Of a stretch of 64,000 nucleotides of DNA, positions 17,741 to 25,326 are shown piece after piece. Position 1 is the first letter of the stretch. Each line of letters opens with the position of its first letter. Both the position numbers and the translations under genes were made by a program. This stretch comes from Alloacidobacterium sp963823845 (GTDB taxonomy: Bacteria; Acidobacteriota; Terriglobia; Terriglobales; Acidobacteriaceae): positions 434,001 through 498,000 of the forward strand of contig CAWGND010000013.1 of the NCBI GenBank assembly GCA_963823845.1. Direction: 5' to 3'. The notes below the pieces were generated by a model that was given only the letters and a program-made list of their open reading frames with translations, was not told where the DNA came from and ran no database searches.

Positions 17741-19030
17741 TCAGGGCAGAATAGCCGACTGGCGGCGCTCCAAAAAACGGCGGACGGAGGCGTCGCGCTC
17801 GAGACCGATGGCGACTTCGTAGGCATAGCGGGCTTCCTGGTGTGCACCCGTACGGGACAGCAGTTCGGCGCGGGCCGCCCACCAGGGCTGGTATTCGGCG
17901 AGGCGCTTGTCGGCGGAGATTGCTTCGATGGCGTCAAGAGCGGCCTGAGATCCCTCTGTCTCGGCGATTGCCAGGGCGCGGTTAATAGCGACCACGGGTG
18001 AACCGGTGAGCCCGGACAGCGCGTCGTAGAGTTGCAGCACGGCATCCCAGTTGGCACGACCCGTGCGGCGGCGCTCGACGTGCGCCGACTGCACAGCGGC
18101 TTCGAGCTGGTAGCGGGCAATGGATCCTAAGGCCGAGGCGCGCCTGAGCAATGCCTCTGCCTCGTCAATCATCTGCCAGTCCCAGCTGTCCGAATCCTGT
18201 TCGGCGAGTGGGACGTATTCGCCGACCGTATTGCGCCGCGCACGCCGCCGGGCTTCAGCGTAGAGCATGAGGGCGAGCACGCCTAGCGCTTCTGGTTCGG
18301 CCGGCAGCAGCTCTGTCACCAGCCGGCCCAGGAAGATGGCTTCCTCGGCGAGCTCACGACGGGCCATATCGGTGCCGGCGGCGTCGATCCAGCCCTCTGC
18401 GAAGGCGGCATAGATGGCGTCGAGGACGGTGTCAAGCCGGTTCGGAAGCTCCTCGCGTTCAGGGATGCGGAACGGGATGCCGGCCTGCCTGATCTTGCTC
18501 TTTGCGCGAACCAGACGTTGGCCCATCGTCGCCGGAGCCATCAGGAACGCCGAGGCAATTCTTGCCGCATCGAGGCCGAGCACTACCTGCAGTATCAAGG
18601 GAGCGCGAATGCCGGGGTCGATTGCCGGGTGCGCGCAGGCAAACATCAGAGCGAGGCGCCGATCCGGAATATCTGTATCTGCAGGAGACGCACTGAGGAC
18701 AGCGGCGATTTGCTGCAAGTCTTCGTCCAGCATGATGTTGCTGTGGCGTCGCCGGGTCATATCAATGAACTTTCGCCGCGCGGCCGTCAGCAGCCATGCT
18801 TCCGGGTTTGACGGGCAGCCGTTCCGTGGCCAGTCTGCCAAGGCCGAGGTGAATGCTTCGGAGAGGGCGTCCTCGGCGACGGCCACATCCCGCGTCCGCG
18901 CGGCGAGATACGCAACGAGCTTGCCGTAGCTGCGGCGTGCGACCGCTTCCGCGGTGCTATAGGCCTGCGAGTCGCCTTCTGGGACGAGTCCGTCACTGGG
19001 CTCCTCCTTCACGCCGCTGGCTCGAAGCAT
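17741..19030 (-). CDS. ECF42-type RNA polymerase sigma factor
   Basis: 429 residues, far longer than a basic ECF sigma. Residues about 30-95 are sigma region 2 (YGKLVAYLAARTRDVAVAEDALSEAF), about 130-185 region 4 (LILQVVLGLDAARIASAFL). The remainder is the long helical, TPR-like C-terminal extension typical of ECF42 (ALMLYAEARRRAR, GPVVAINRA-like LTGSPVVAINRALAIA). Such factors have no separate anti-sigma; the extension is thought to control activity. The start overlaps the preceding dihydrofolate-reductase-like gene by 22 bp, so translation is probably coupled. Its operon contains two DGPF/YCII proteins, the standard ECF42 partners. Confidence 0.93.
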   Translation of the reverse strand: MLRASGVKEEPSDGLVPEGDSQAYSTAEAVARRSYGKLVAYLAARTRDVAVAEDALSEAFTSALADWPRNGCPSNPEAWLLTAARRKFIDMTRRRHSNIMLDEDLQQIAAVLSASPADTDIPDRRLALMFACAHPAIDPGIRAPLILQVVLGLDAARIASAFLMAPATMGQRLVRAKSKIRQAGIPFRIPEREELPNRLDTVLDAIYAAFAEGWIDAAGTDMARRELAEEAIFLGRLVTELLPAEPEALGVLALMLYAEARRRARRNTVGEYVPLAEQDSDSWDWQMIDEAEALLRRASALGSIARYQLEAAVQSAHVERRRTGRANWDAVLQLYDALSGLTGSPVVAINRALAIAETEGSQAALDAIEAISADKRLAEYQPWWAARAELLSRTGAHQEARYAYEVAIGLERDASVRRFLERRQSAILP

Positions 19031-19575
19031 AGGAAGACCTTTCCGTTCGTGAAAGTCCTGGTCCTGGTCAGCTTGAGGCTCAGCATCTCCTGAATGCCCT
19101 CGAACATTGTTCGCCCCTTGCCCAGGGCCACCGGATCAACCATCATCTGGTATTCATCGATCAGACCCGCCGGGGCAAGCTGCGCGACAATGGTGCCGCT
19201 GCCCATAATCGCCATGCCCGGTCCCTCTTCATTTTTCATGTTGCGGACTTCCGATACGAGGTCGCCCTTGACCAGCCTGGTGTTGTTCCACGACGCCTGA
19301 TCCAGTGTTCTCGAAAACACAGCTTTCCGCATGCTATTCATTCCTTTGGCCACGTCGGGATGATGCTGGTCGGCAATGGGTGTTGGCCAGTAGCTTGCCA
19401 TGAGATCATAGGTGACTCTGCCGAACAATAATTCGCCTCCGCCGCTTGCATTCTCGGCCACGAATCCTGCGTACTCCGGATCGTCGTTGCCCTTTTGCGC
19501 CCATCGGAAGTCACCGCTTGCGCTGACGAAGTATCCATCCAGCGTTACATGATTGAAAACGATCAATTTCCGCAT
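19009..19575 (-). CDS. Dihydrofolate reductase family protein (RibD C-terminal type)
   Basis: 188 residues of the RibD C-terminal/DHFR fold: the N-terminal strand MRKLIVFNHVTLDGYF, the LLFGRVTYDLMASYW motif, the MAIMGSGTIVAQL nucleotide-binding loop and the DEYQMMVDPVALGKG strand pair. Many such stand-alone proteins are NADPH-dependent reductases of unknown substrate. Its position inside an ECF42 operon (25 bp after the YCII gene and overlapping the sigma gene) fits an oxidative or small-molecule response role, which is inference. Confidence 0.88.
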   Translation of the reverse strand: MRKLIVFNHVTLDGYFVSASGDFRWAQKGNDDPEYAGFVAENASGGGELLFGRVTYDLMASYWPTPIADQHHPDVAKGMNSMRKAVFSRTLDQASWNNTRLVKGDLVSEVRNMKNEEGPGMAIMGSGTIVAQLAPAGLIDEYQMMVDPVALGKGRTMFEGIQEMLSLKLTRTRTFTNGKVFLCFEPAA

Positions 19576-19599
19576 TTTTTCTTCTCCTTTGTTCTCTTT

Positions 19600-20013
19600 T
19601 CAGTGACGGGAAGGTCCCGATGGTTCACTCTGCCGGATGAAGTCGGCGATGTCAGTTGTCAGCAGAGTGCCTTCGCGGAGCAGACGCACTTCGACAACAC
19701 CATGCAGCGCGGTGGGGGAGCGAGCCGCCCACGCGATCGCAGCGTCGAGATCTGGGGCTTCGATGATATGAAACCCGCCCAATTGTTCTTTCGTGTCGGC
19801 GTAGGGGCCGTCGAGCACCTGGGTCTGGTTATTCACGACACGCACGGTTGCCGCCGATTCCGTCGAGCCCAGACCGTTGCTGGTTTTCAGGATGCCGGCT
19901 TTTAACATTGCTTCCATGTAGGCCCGATAGGCGCCTAACCAGTGTTCCTTCTCGGCCCGGGTCAGTTTGGGCCATCCGGATTCGTTCACGTAGTCCATCA
20001 GGATGTATTGCAC
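19600..20013 (-). CDS. YCII-related (DGPF domain) protein 1
   Basis: 137 residues with the diagnostic LDGPYADTKEQLGGF motif and the conserved DAAIAWAARSP helix of the YCII/DGPF family, small ferredoxin-like alpha/beta proteins. The opening MQYILMDYVNESGWPKLT and the YRAYMEAMLKAG helix are also typical. It is a paralogue of the protein at 20926-21285. These proteins are genomically tied to ECF42 sigma factors; a catalytic role through the conserved Asp/His has been proposed for the family but not settled. Confidence 0.93.
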   Translation of the reverse strand: MQYILMDYVNESGWPKLTRAEKEHWLGAYRAYMEAMLKAGILKTSNGLGSTESAATVRVVNNQTQVLDGPYADTKEQLGGFHIIEAPDLDAAIAWAARSPTALHGVVEVRLLREGTLLTTDIADFIRQSEPSGPSRH

Positions 20014-20041
20014 TTATGGTCTCTCCTTGTCTGAGGCTAGA

Positions 20042-20887
20042 TTATGGCCATCCGGCGGCTGGCGCGGGCGCGTCGAAGGTCAGCACCTGGCCGGTTCGCG
20101 CCTGCACGACTTCGGGAATCTTTTCCATGCCTCGCCACTCGCTGGCGATGAGAAATAATGTCCTGCGATCCGCGCCACCAAGGGCGCATGCAAAACAACC
20201 GCGGTCGAGATTGATTGTCTGCAGCACCTCACCGCCTTCGCGGACGCGCACGCACTGCTTGTTAGGGACGTCGGCGTACCAGACGGCAGCGTCGGTATCG
20301 ATGCAGATGCCGTCGGGTACGCCGACGTTGAGGTCGGCCCATACGCGCCGGTTCGACAAGCTGCCGTCATCGGCGATGTCGAAAGCCGTGAGCTTCCCGC
20401 CGTGAGACTCCGCGATGATCAAGGTTGAATTGTCGGGTGTAATGGCCATGCCGTTCGGGAAGGCGATGCCATCGGCCACCTGCCGCGGTCTGCCACCGGG
20501 GGTGACGAGAGCGATGATGCCAGGACCGCCGTTGACATAGGCGTTGTTGCGGCCGTCGACGACGATCTCATTCCAGCCATGGTGAGCGAGGCCGGTCAGA
20601 TCGGCGTGTGTTGCCAGCGAGCCGTCCGTCTCCTGACGGAGGAGCAGGCCGTCACGCCCTGAAACGATGAGCAGACGGCCATCAGGCAGCCAGTCGATGC
20701 AGAATGGGAGGCCGAACGGGACCCGGACGATGACCTCACTGTTGCCGTCAAGATCTACGGCAATGATCTGCTGCGCGCCCCAGTCGGAAAACCAGAGACG
20801 GCCCTCGTGCCAGCGTGGGGATTCACCCATACCAAGGCCGCTTAACAGGATTTGTGCTTGCGGCGGTGCAGACTGCGTCGATGGCAT
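20042..20887 (-). CDS. SMP-30/gluconolactonase-family protein
   Basis: 281 residues folding as a six-bladed beta-propeller of the SMP-30/LRE family. Signature pieces are GMGESPRWHEGRLWFSD (metal Glu in GES), IVDGRNNAYVNGGP (metal Asn), FPNGMAITPDNSTLIIAE and VPDGICIDTDAAVWYAD (metal Asp). Members are calcium- or zinc-dependent lactonases acting on sugar lactones. It sits between the two YCII genes in the ECF42 operon, 28 and 38 bp from its neighbours. Confidence 0.92.
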   Translation of the reverse strand: MPSTQSAPPQAQILLSGLGMGESPRWHEGRLWFSDWGAQQIIAVDLDGNSEVIVRVPFGLPFCIDWLPDGRLLIVSGRDGLLLRQETDGSLATHADLTGLAHHGWNEIVVDGRNNAYVNGGPGIIALVTPGGRPRQVADGIAFPNGMAITPDNSTLIIAESHGGKLTAFDIADDGSLSNRRVWADLNVGVPDGICIDTDAAVWYADVPNKQCVRVREGGEVLQTINLDRGCFACALGGADRRTLFLIASEWRGMEKIPEVVQARTGQVLTFDAPAPAAGWP

Positions 20888-20925
20888 GACGATCTCCTTT
20901 GCACGGAAAGTGGAGCAGATTGACC

Positions 20926-21285
20926 TTATTGGGGGGCCGACATCGCCCAGATCGGGCGCACTTCAACGATGCCGTGACCTGCGCCTGGGCAGCGGGCAGC
21001 CCAGGAGAGCGCGGCGTCGAGATCGGGCGCTTCAATCAGGTAGTAGCCGCCTAGCTGTTCTTTCGAGTCCGCGTAGGGGCCATCGAGCACTTGCGGCTTG
21101 CCGTTGGTGGCGCGCACGGTAGTTGCGGTCGAGGTCGGCTGGAGACGGTTGCTGCCTACGAGCGCACCCGCGGCTTTCAAGGCCTCGGTGTATGCCATAT
21201 AGGCCGCGTATCCCTGTTGCTGCTCGGCCGGGGACATTTTGTCCCAGCCGGATTCGTCTGCATAAAGCGCTAGTAGATATTGCAT
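20926..21285 (-). CDS. YCII-related (DGPF domain) protein 2
   Basis: 119 residues, first gene of the ECF42 operon. Carries LDGPYADSKEQLGGYYLIEA and DAALSWAARCPGAGHGIVEVRP, clearly paralogous to the protein at 19600-20013 (same motif order, similar length). The ribosome binding site GGAGG lies just upstream of ATG 21285. Its position next to the operon promoter suggests it is a main output of the sigma factor. Confidence 0.93.
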   Translation of the reverse strand: MQYLLALYADESGWDKMSPAEQQQGYAAYMAYTEALKAAGALVGSNRLQPTSTATTVRATNGKPQVLDGPYADSKEQLGGYYLIEAPDLDAALSWAARCPGAGHGIVEVRPIWAMSAPQ

Positions 21286-21326
21286 GGAAAACCTCCGTCA
21301 TGGATTTTAGGACTTGCTGCTACCAT

Positions 21327-21353
21327 GACGCGCCGGAAACGAACGTTTAGACA
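21327..21353 (-). promoter_or_regulatory. Candidate ECF42-dependent promoter
   Basis: On the minus strand, TGTCTA (21348-21353) is followed after 17 bp by CGTC (21327-21330), giving a start site near 21320 and a leader of about 35 bases to ATG 21285. Published ECF42 promoters carry TGTCGA-like -35 and CGA/TC-like -10 elements, so this differs at one -35 base. No good sigma70 promoter is evident in the same stretch. Confidence 0.45.
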
Positions 21354-21405
21354 CACGTGTGGGAATTTTTCTTGGCTGCGGCGTGATTTTTGGCCCCTGA
21401 ACGCA

Positions 21406-21434
21406 GAAACGCCGCCCTTGCCGGGCGGCGTTTC
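21406..21434 (-). terminator. Hairpin terminator after the 75-aa protein gene
   Basis: A perfect 12-bp stem GAAACGCCGCCC / GGGCGGCGTTTC with a 5-base loop, 29 bp beyond the stop of the gene at 21464. The following T content is low, so termination may be partial. Confidence 0.6.
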
Positions 21435-21463
21435 CGTGTGACTTAACTTTTAGACTCAAGCCC

Positions 21464-21691
21464 TTACAAGGTAGACTCGATTTCGAAGCCCCACGCCTCA
21501 AGCAGCCCCTCAGGGATATACTTAGAATTGCGGTTGCGGCGGGCCCATTCGCGCAGGCGAGTCGAGCGGATATACTGATCCGGAGTCAGCTTGTACTCCT
21601 TGACGACCTGTTCGAAGGAGGTGACAGTGGGTACGACCGGTCCGATGGGCTCCGGTTTGCCCCAGTTTGGATTACCACGACGTTTTGCCAT
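21464..21691 (-). CDS. Conserved small basic protein (75 aa)
   Basis: Begins MAKRRGNPNWGKPEP and ends GLLEAWGFEIESTL. Basic N-terminus, then a helical region TSFEQVVKEYKLTPDQYIRSTRLREWARRN. The ATG at 21691 is preferred over the upstream in-frame Met at 21817, because a sigma70-like promoter (TTGATT-17-TAAAAT at 21789-21817) overlaps the longer version and because AGGGG lies before 21691. It resembles short acidobacterial proteins of unknown function that I have seen next to chaperonin genes, but I cannot name a family. Possibly nucleic-acid binding from its charge. Confidence 0.75.
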   Translation of the reverse strand: MAKRRGNPNWGKPEPIGPVVPTVTSFEQVVKEYKLTPDQYIRSTRLREWARRNRNSKYIPEGLLEAWGFEIESTL

Positions 21692-21788
21692 TTTTCGATT
21701 TACCCCTAGCAGTAAGGTGACGTTCAGATACTCCGGCGAAGGTAGGGAAAGTAACCAGCAAACCCGCCGGGAAGTCACAAACTCTCTT

Positions 21789-21817
21789 ATTTTAGGTATT
21801 TTTTCTCCAAAAATCAA
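21789..21817 (-). promoter_or_regulatory. Sigma70-type promoter for the 75-aa protein gene
   Basis: Minus-strand TTGATT (21812-21817), 17-bp spacer, TAAAAT (21789-21794). Predicted leader about 90 bases to ATG 21691. Confidence 0.65.
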
Positions 21818-21829
21818 TAGAAAAATGGC

Positions 21830-21988
21830 TTGACTTGAAACGAAATATGCTACAAAAGCACAATCTTAAATCGATTTGGGAGGCAATACCCTGTCTGCAC
21901 AACCATCTAGAGCAGGCTCAGGCTTCAAGGTTTCGCCTTACTGTAACATTCCTGCAATAATATGAGCGAAATGCACTCATATTTTTCG
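21830..21988 (+). other. Unexplained short transcription unit upstream of groESL
   Basis: Plus-strand TTGACT (21830-21835) and TACAAA (21851-21856, 15-bp spacer) form a weak promoter. A strong ribosome binding site GGGAGG (21878-21883) lies 7 bases before a CTG that opens a 24-codon frame (21891-21965, SAQPSRAGSGFKVSPYCNIP after the start) ending in TGA. An inverted repeat AATATGAG-N9-CTCATATT (21959-21983) overlaps the stop and runs into TTTTT. It could be a leader peptide with an attenuator, a small RNA with a terminator, or chance. No family is recognised. Confidence 0.35.
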
Positions 21989-21998
21989 TTACACGACC

Positions 21999-22028
21999 TT
22001 GACAATCGTCCAGCCCTTCCCCTACATT
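21999..22028 (+). promoter_or_regulatory. Sigma70 promoter of groESL
   Basis: Consensus TTGACA at 21999-22004 and TACATT at 22023-22028 with an 18-bp spacer. The -10 overlaps the CIRCE operator. Confidence 0.75.
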
Positions 22029-22053
22029 AGCAGTCGAAGAGTGAAAGTGCTAA
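22027..22053 (+). promoter_or_regulatory. CIRCE operator (HrcA site)
   Basis: TTAGCAGTC-N9-AAGTGCTAA matches the CIRCE consensus TTAGCACTC-N9-GAGTGCTAA at 16 of 18 arm positions, with one change in each arm. It overlaps the -10 and start site of groESL, so HrcA binding would block transcription until heat shock. Confidence 0.92.
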
Positions 22054-22153
22054 AACCCTCTTGCACGGACGCTCCTCGCTTGCAGTAAGAACTTTCCTAA
22101 ACTCAGCATTCAATACCGCGAGGATGACCCTCGCGCGAAGGAGAAGCACCGCA

Positions 22154-22465
22154 ATGGCAACTGCAACTGTAGCCACTACCTTTACTCCGCTGCATGACCG
22201 TATCCTGGTCCGTCGCGTAGACGAGGGCGAGACCGTTCGTGGCGGAATCATCATTCCCGACACCGCAAAAGAGAAGCCGCAGGAAGGCGAAGTGATCGCC
22301 GTGGGCAAAGGCAAGTCGAACGACGAAGGCAAGACCTTTCCGCTCGATGTGAAGTCCGGCGACCGCATCCTTTTCGGTAAGTATTCCGGCACCGAAATCA
22401 AGATCGATGGCGAAGAGTTCCTCATCATGCGTGAGGAAGAAGTCCTCGGCATCCTCAAGAAGTAA
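22154..22465 (+). CDS. groES: Co-chaperonin GroES
   Basis: 103 residues from ATG 22154; the upstream in-frame Met at 22061 is discarded because it lies only eight bases beyond CIRCE and homologues start here. Contains FTPLHDRILVRRVDE, the mobile loop GETVRGGIIIPDTAKEKP and the dome/roof segment before the final EVLGILKK. It caps GroEL as a heptamer during protein folding in the cytoplasm. Preceded by GAAGGAG. The N-terminal ATATVATT extension is a few residues longer than in E. coli. Confidence 0.98.
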   Translation: MATATVATTFTPLHDRILVRRVDEGETVRGGIIIPDTAKEKPQEGEVIAVGKGKSNDEGKTFPLDVKSGDRILFGKYSGTEIKIDGEEFLIMREEEVLGILKK

Positions 22466-22551
22466 ATTCCCTCCCAGGCGTGTCCGCCTGTGGCACAAAA
22501 CCCAGGTTAGCTTCGCGAACCTGGGGCACCCGGATGTAAGGAGAATTGGAA

Positions 22552-24219
22552 ATGGCAAAGCAAATTCTGCATGGAGAGGATTCCCGTCAGGCGATTCTGC
22601 GCGGCGTTAATACTCTTGCTGAGGCAGTAAAGGTGACGCTCGGTCCCAAGGGCCGCAACGTCGTCATTGAGAAGAAGTTTGGTTCGCCGACGATCACCAA
22701 GGACGGCGTAACCGTAGCCAAGGAAATCGAGCTGAAGGACGCGCTCGAAAACATGGGCGCACAGATGGTGCGTGAGGTCGCGTCGAAGACCTCGGATGTG
22801 GCCGGCGACGGCACCACCACCGCGACCGTGCTTGCCCAGGCGATCTATCGCGAGGGTGTGAAGACGGTTGCTGCCGGTGCAAACCCGATGGCGCTGAAGC
22901 GCGGCATCGACAAGGCAGTGGAAGTGATCAACGGCAAGCGCGATGAGAACGGTGTCGTTACGGGCGGCGCTCTCTCGAAGCTTTCGAAGCCGGTTTCGGG
23001 CGATATGATTGCCCAGGTCGGAACGATCTCGGCCAACTCTGACTCGACCATCGGCAACATCATTGCCGAAGCGATGAAGAAGGTCGGCAAGGATGGCGTC
23101 ATCACGGTTGAAGAGTCGAAGACGCTGGAGACGCAGCTCGAGGTTGTTGAAGGTATGCAATTTGACCGCGGCTACCTGAGCCCGTACTTCGTCACCGATC
23201 CAGATCGCATGGAATCAGTGCTCGAAGAGCCCTACATTCTGATCTACGAGAAGAAGATCAGCTCGATGAAGGATCTGCTGCCCCTGCTTGAGCAGGTTGC
23301 CCGTGGCGGTAAGCCGCTCCTCATCATCGCGGAAGATGTGGACGGCGAAGCTCTGGCAACCCTGGTTGTCAACAAACTGCGTGGCACGCTGAACGTGGCT
23401 GCTGTCAAGGCTCCTGGCTTTGGCGACCGCCGCAAGGCCATGCTGGGCGATATCGCGATCCTCACCGGCGGCAACGCCATCACGGAAGACCTCGGCCTGA
23501 AGCTCGAGAACCTCAAGCTCGAAGATCTGGGCAAGGCGAAGCGCATCACGATTGACAAGGACAACACCACGATCGTTGAAGGCCGTGGCGCGTCCAAGGC
23601 GATCGAAGGCCGCGTGAAGGAAATTCGCAGCCAGGTTGAGAAGACCACCTCTGACTACGATCGCGAAAAGCTCCAGGAGCGTCTTGCGAAGCTGGTTGGC
23701 GGCGTCGCCGTCATCAAGGTCGGTGCAGCTACCGAAACCGAGATGAAGGAGAAGAAGGCTCGCGTGGAAGACGCAATGCACGCGACCCGCGCTGCAGTTG
23801 AGGAAGGCATCGTCCCCGGCGGCGGTGTTGCCCTGGTTCGCTCTGCGAAGGATGTGGAAGAGCTGATCAAGACCCTGCAGGGTGACGAGAAGGTCGGCGC
23901 ACAGATCGTCCGTCGCGCCCTCGAAGAGCCGCTGCGCCAGATCGTTGGCAATGCCGGCGAAGAAGGTGCTGTGGTTGTGGGCAAGATCCTCGAGAACAAG
24001 GACTCTAACTTCGGTTACAACGCCTCAACCGGTGTCTACGAGGACCTGGTGAAGGCGGGTGTCATCGACCCGACGAAGGTGACCCGCACTGCCCTGCAGA
24101 ACGCGGCCTCCATCGCCGGCCTGATGCTGACCACCGAAGCCATGGTCTCCGAGATTCCGGAGCCGAAGTCTGCTGCACCTGCAGGCGGCCACGGCGGCGG
24201 TATGGAAGGCATGTACTAA
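22552..24219 (+). CDS. groEL: Chaperonin GroEL
   Basis: 555 residues from ATG 22552 with AAGGAG 12 bp upstream; the TTG two codons earlier is not needed. All hallmarks are present: VTLGPKGRNVV, the ATP-site GDGTTTATVLA, EGMQFDRGYLSPYFVTD, the AAVKAPGFGDRRK apical segment, and the VEEGIVPGGGVAL equatorial loop. The C-terminus is a shortened Gly/Met tail, GGHGGGMEGMY. It forms the double-ring folding chamber with GroES and is co-transcribed with it (86 bp apart), under CIRCE control. Confidence 0.99.
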   Translation: MAKQILHGEDSRQAILRGVNTLAEAVKVTLGPKGRNVVIEKKFGSPTITKDGVTVAKEIELKDALENMGAQMVREVASKTSDVAGDGTTTATVLAQAIYREGVKTVAAGANPMALKRGIDKAVEVINGKRDENGVVTGGALSKLSKPVSGDMIAQVGTISANSDSTIGNIIAEAMKKVGKDGVITVEESKTLETQLEVVEGMQFDRGYLSPYFVTDPDRMESVLEEPYILIYEKKISSMKDLLPLLEQVARGGKPLLIIAEDVDGEALATLVVNKLRGTLNVAAVKAPGFGDRRKAMLGDIAILTGGNAITEDLGLKLENLKLEDLGKAKRITIDKDNTTIVEGRGASKAIEGRVKEIRSQVEKTTSDYDREKLQERLAKLVGGVAVIKVGAATETEMKEKKARVEDAMHATRAAVEEGIVPGGGVALVRSAKDVEELIKTLQGDEKVGAQIVRRALEEPLRQIVGNAGEEGAVVVGKILENKDSNFGYNASTGVYEDLVKAGVIDPTKVTRTALQNAASIAGLMLTTEAMVSEIPEPKSAAPAGGHGGGMEGMY

Positions 24220-24254
24220 ACTTCGCGTTCAGCGATACGCGTCTTACGGCGCAC

Positions 24255-24287
24255 AAAAAAGCCCCGCAAAAAATGCGGGGCTTTTTG
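24255..24287 (+). terminator. Strong terminator of the groESL operon
   Basis: GCCCCGCA/TGCGGGGC stem extended by A/T pairs (AAAAAA...TTTTTG), five-base A loop, 35 bp after groEL. Confidence 0.93.
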
Positions 24288-24438
24288 TTTTGTGTTGTCG
24301 TGTAGATTGTTTCCCTTCACCTTCGGTCAGTGGCAGGATGACTCTTCCAGATGAAGTTGCTAACAGACAATTTGACAGCAACAAATTACATTGGATGGGA
24401 ACGAAGGCGGGCGTCCGTAGCTCTATCTGGAGGGAACG

Positions 24439-25158
24439 GTGGACCAGAGATTTTCCGGTAAGTTGGCGTTGGTGAGTGGCGGTACTGGCGGACTGGGACG
24501 CGCAGTCACTCTGGCTTTCCTTGCAGAAGGCGCACGGGTGGTTGTTCCGTATTTCGATGAGAAAGAATTCGATGAGGTAATGGCTGCGGCCCGTGAGCAT
24601 GCGGCGAGCCTTGAAGGACAGAACGTCGACGTAACAGACGAGGGGGCGATCCATACGTTTGTTGACGCGACTTTGGCTAAACATGGCAGACTCGATGCTG
24701 TAGTGAACACGGTCGGCGGTTACGCCGGCGGCTTGAAGCTGTGGGAGATCGACGCGAAAGTCTTCGTCCGGATGCTGCGACTGAACCTGCACTCGGGCTT
24801 TGCCCTTTCACGCACCGTAGTGCCAGCGATGCTGAAGCAAGGCCATGGGGCCATCGTCAATGTTGCGGCAAAAGCCGCGCTCGATCACGCAGCGGGCGCA
24901 GCGGCCTATGCCGCTTCGAAAGCGGCGGCTCTAGCGATGATGGATTCGCTCGCGGCCGATCTGAAGGGCACGGGAATTCGCGTGAATTCGATTCTTCCAA
25001 GCATTATTGATACGAAGGCGAACCGCGAGGCGATGCCAGACGCGGACTTCAGCAAGTGGCCGAAACCGGAAGAAATCGCTCGCGTCATTCTTTTCCTGTG
25101 CAGCGAGGACGCTAGTGTTGTTCATGGCGCCGCCGTGCCTGTTTACGGCAATAGCTGA
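24439..25158 (+). CDS. Short-chain dehydrogenase/reductase (catalytic Ser not evident)
   Basis: 239 residues from GTG 24439 with GGAGGG upstream. Rossmann motif GGTGGLGRA near residue 15, NTVGG for the NNAG position, and active-site YAASK near residue 156. The position 13 residues before the catalytic Tyr, normally Ser (as in VSS), reads Ala in VNVAAKAALDHAAG, so the usual catalytic triad looks incomplete. It may be a divergent oxidoreductase or may use another residue. The C-terminal DASVVHGAAVPVYGNS matches classical SDRs, so it is full length. It is followed by about 170 bp before the DyP cassette. Confidence 0.88.
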   Translation: MDQRFSGKLALVSGGTGGLGRAVTLAFLAEGARVVVPYFDEKEFDEVMAAAREHAASLEGQNVDVTDEGAIHTFVDATLAKHGRLDAVVNTVGGYAGGLKLWEIDAKVFVRMLRLNLHSGFALSRTVVPAMLKQGHGAIVNVAAKAALDHAAGAAAYAASKAAALAMMDSLAADLKGTGIRVNSILPSIIDTKANREAMPDADFSKWPKPEEIARVILFLCSEDASVVHGAAVPVYGNS

Positions 25159-25282
25159 ATTGTCAGAGAGCTCTTCGCGCTTCAGGAATGTGGAGCCGCT
25201 ACAGGATGAGGACTGACTAAACAAAATCTGTGCATGTAGATTTTGCTGTGCAAAGCATATTTTTCTCTGTCACAATTCGGTG

Positions 25283-25297
25283 ACTTCATGATGAAGT
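25283..25297. promoter_or_regulatory. Palindromic operator candidate before the DyP cassette
   Basis: ACTTCAT-G-ATGAAGT, a perfect 15-bp palindrome ending 29 bp before the first ATG of the cassette (25327). It may be a repressor site. The regulator is unknown. Confidence 0.4.
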
Positions 25298-25326
25298 TAA
25301 CATCCTCATAGTTGCATGGGGGCACG

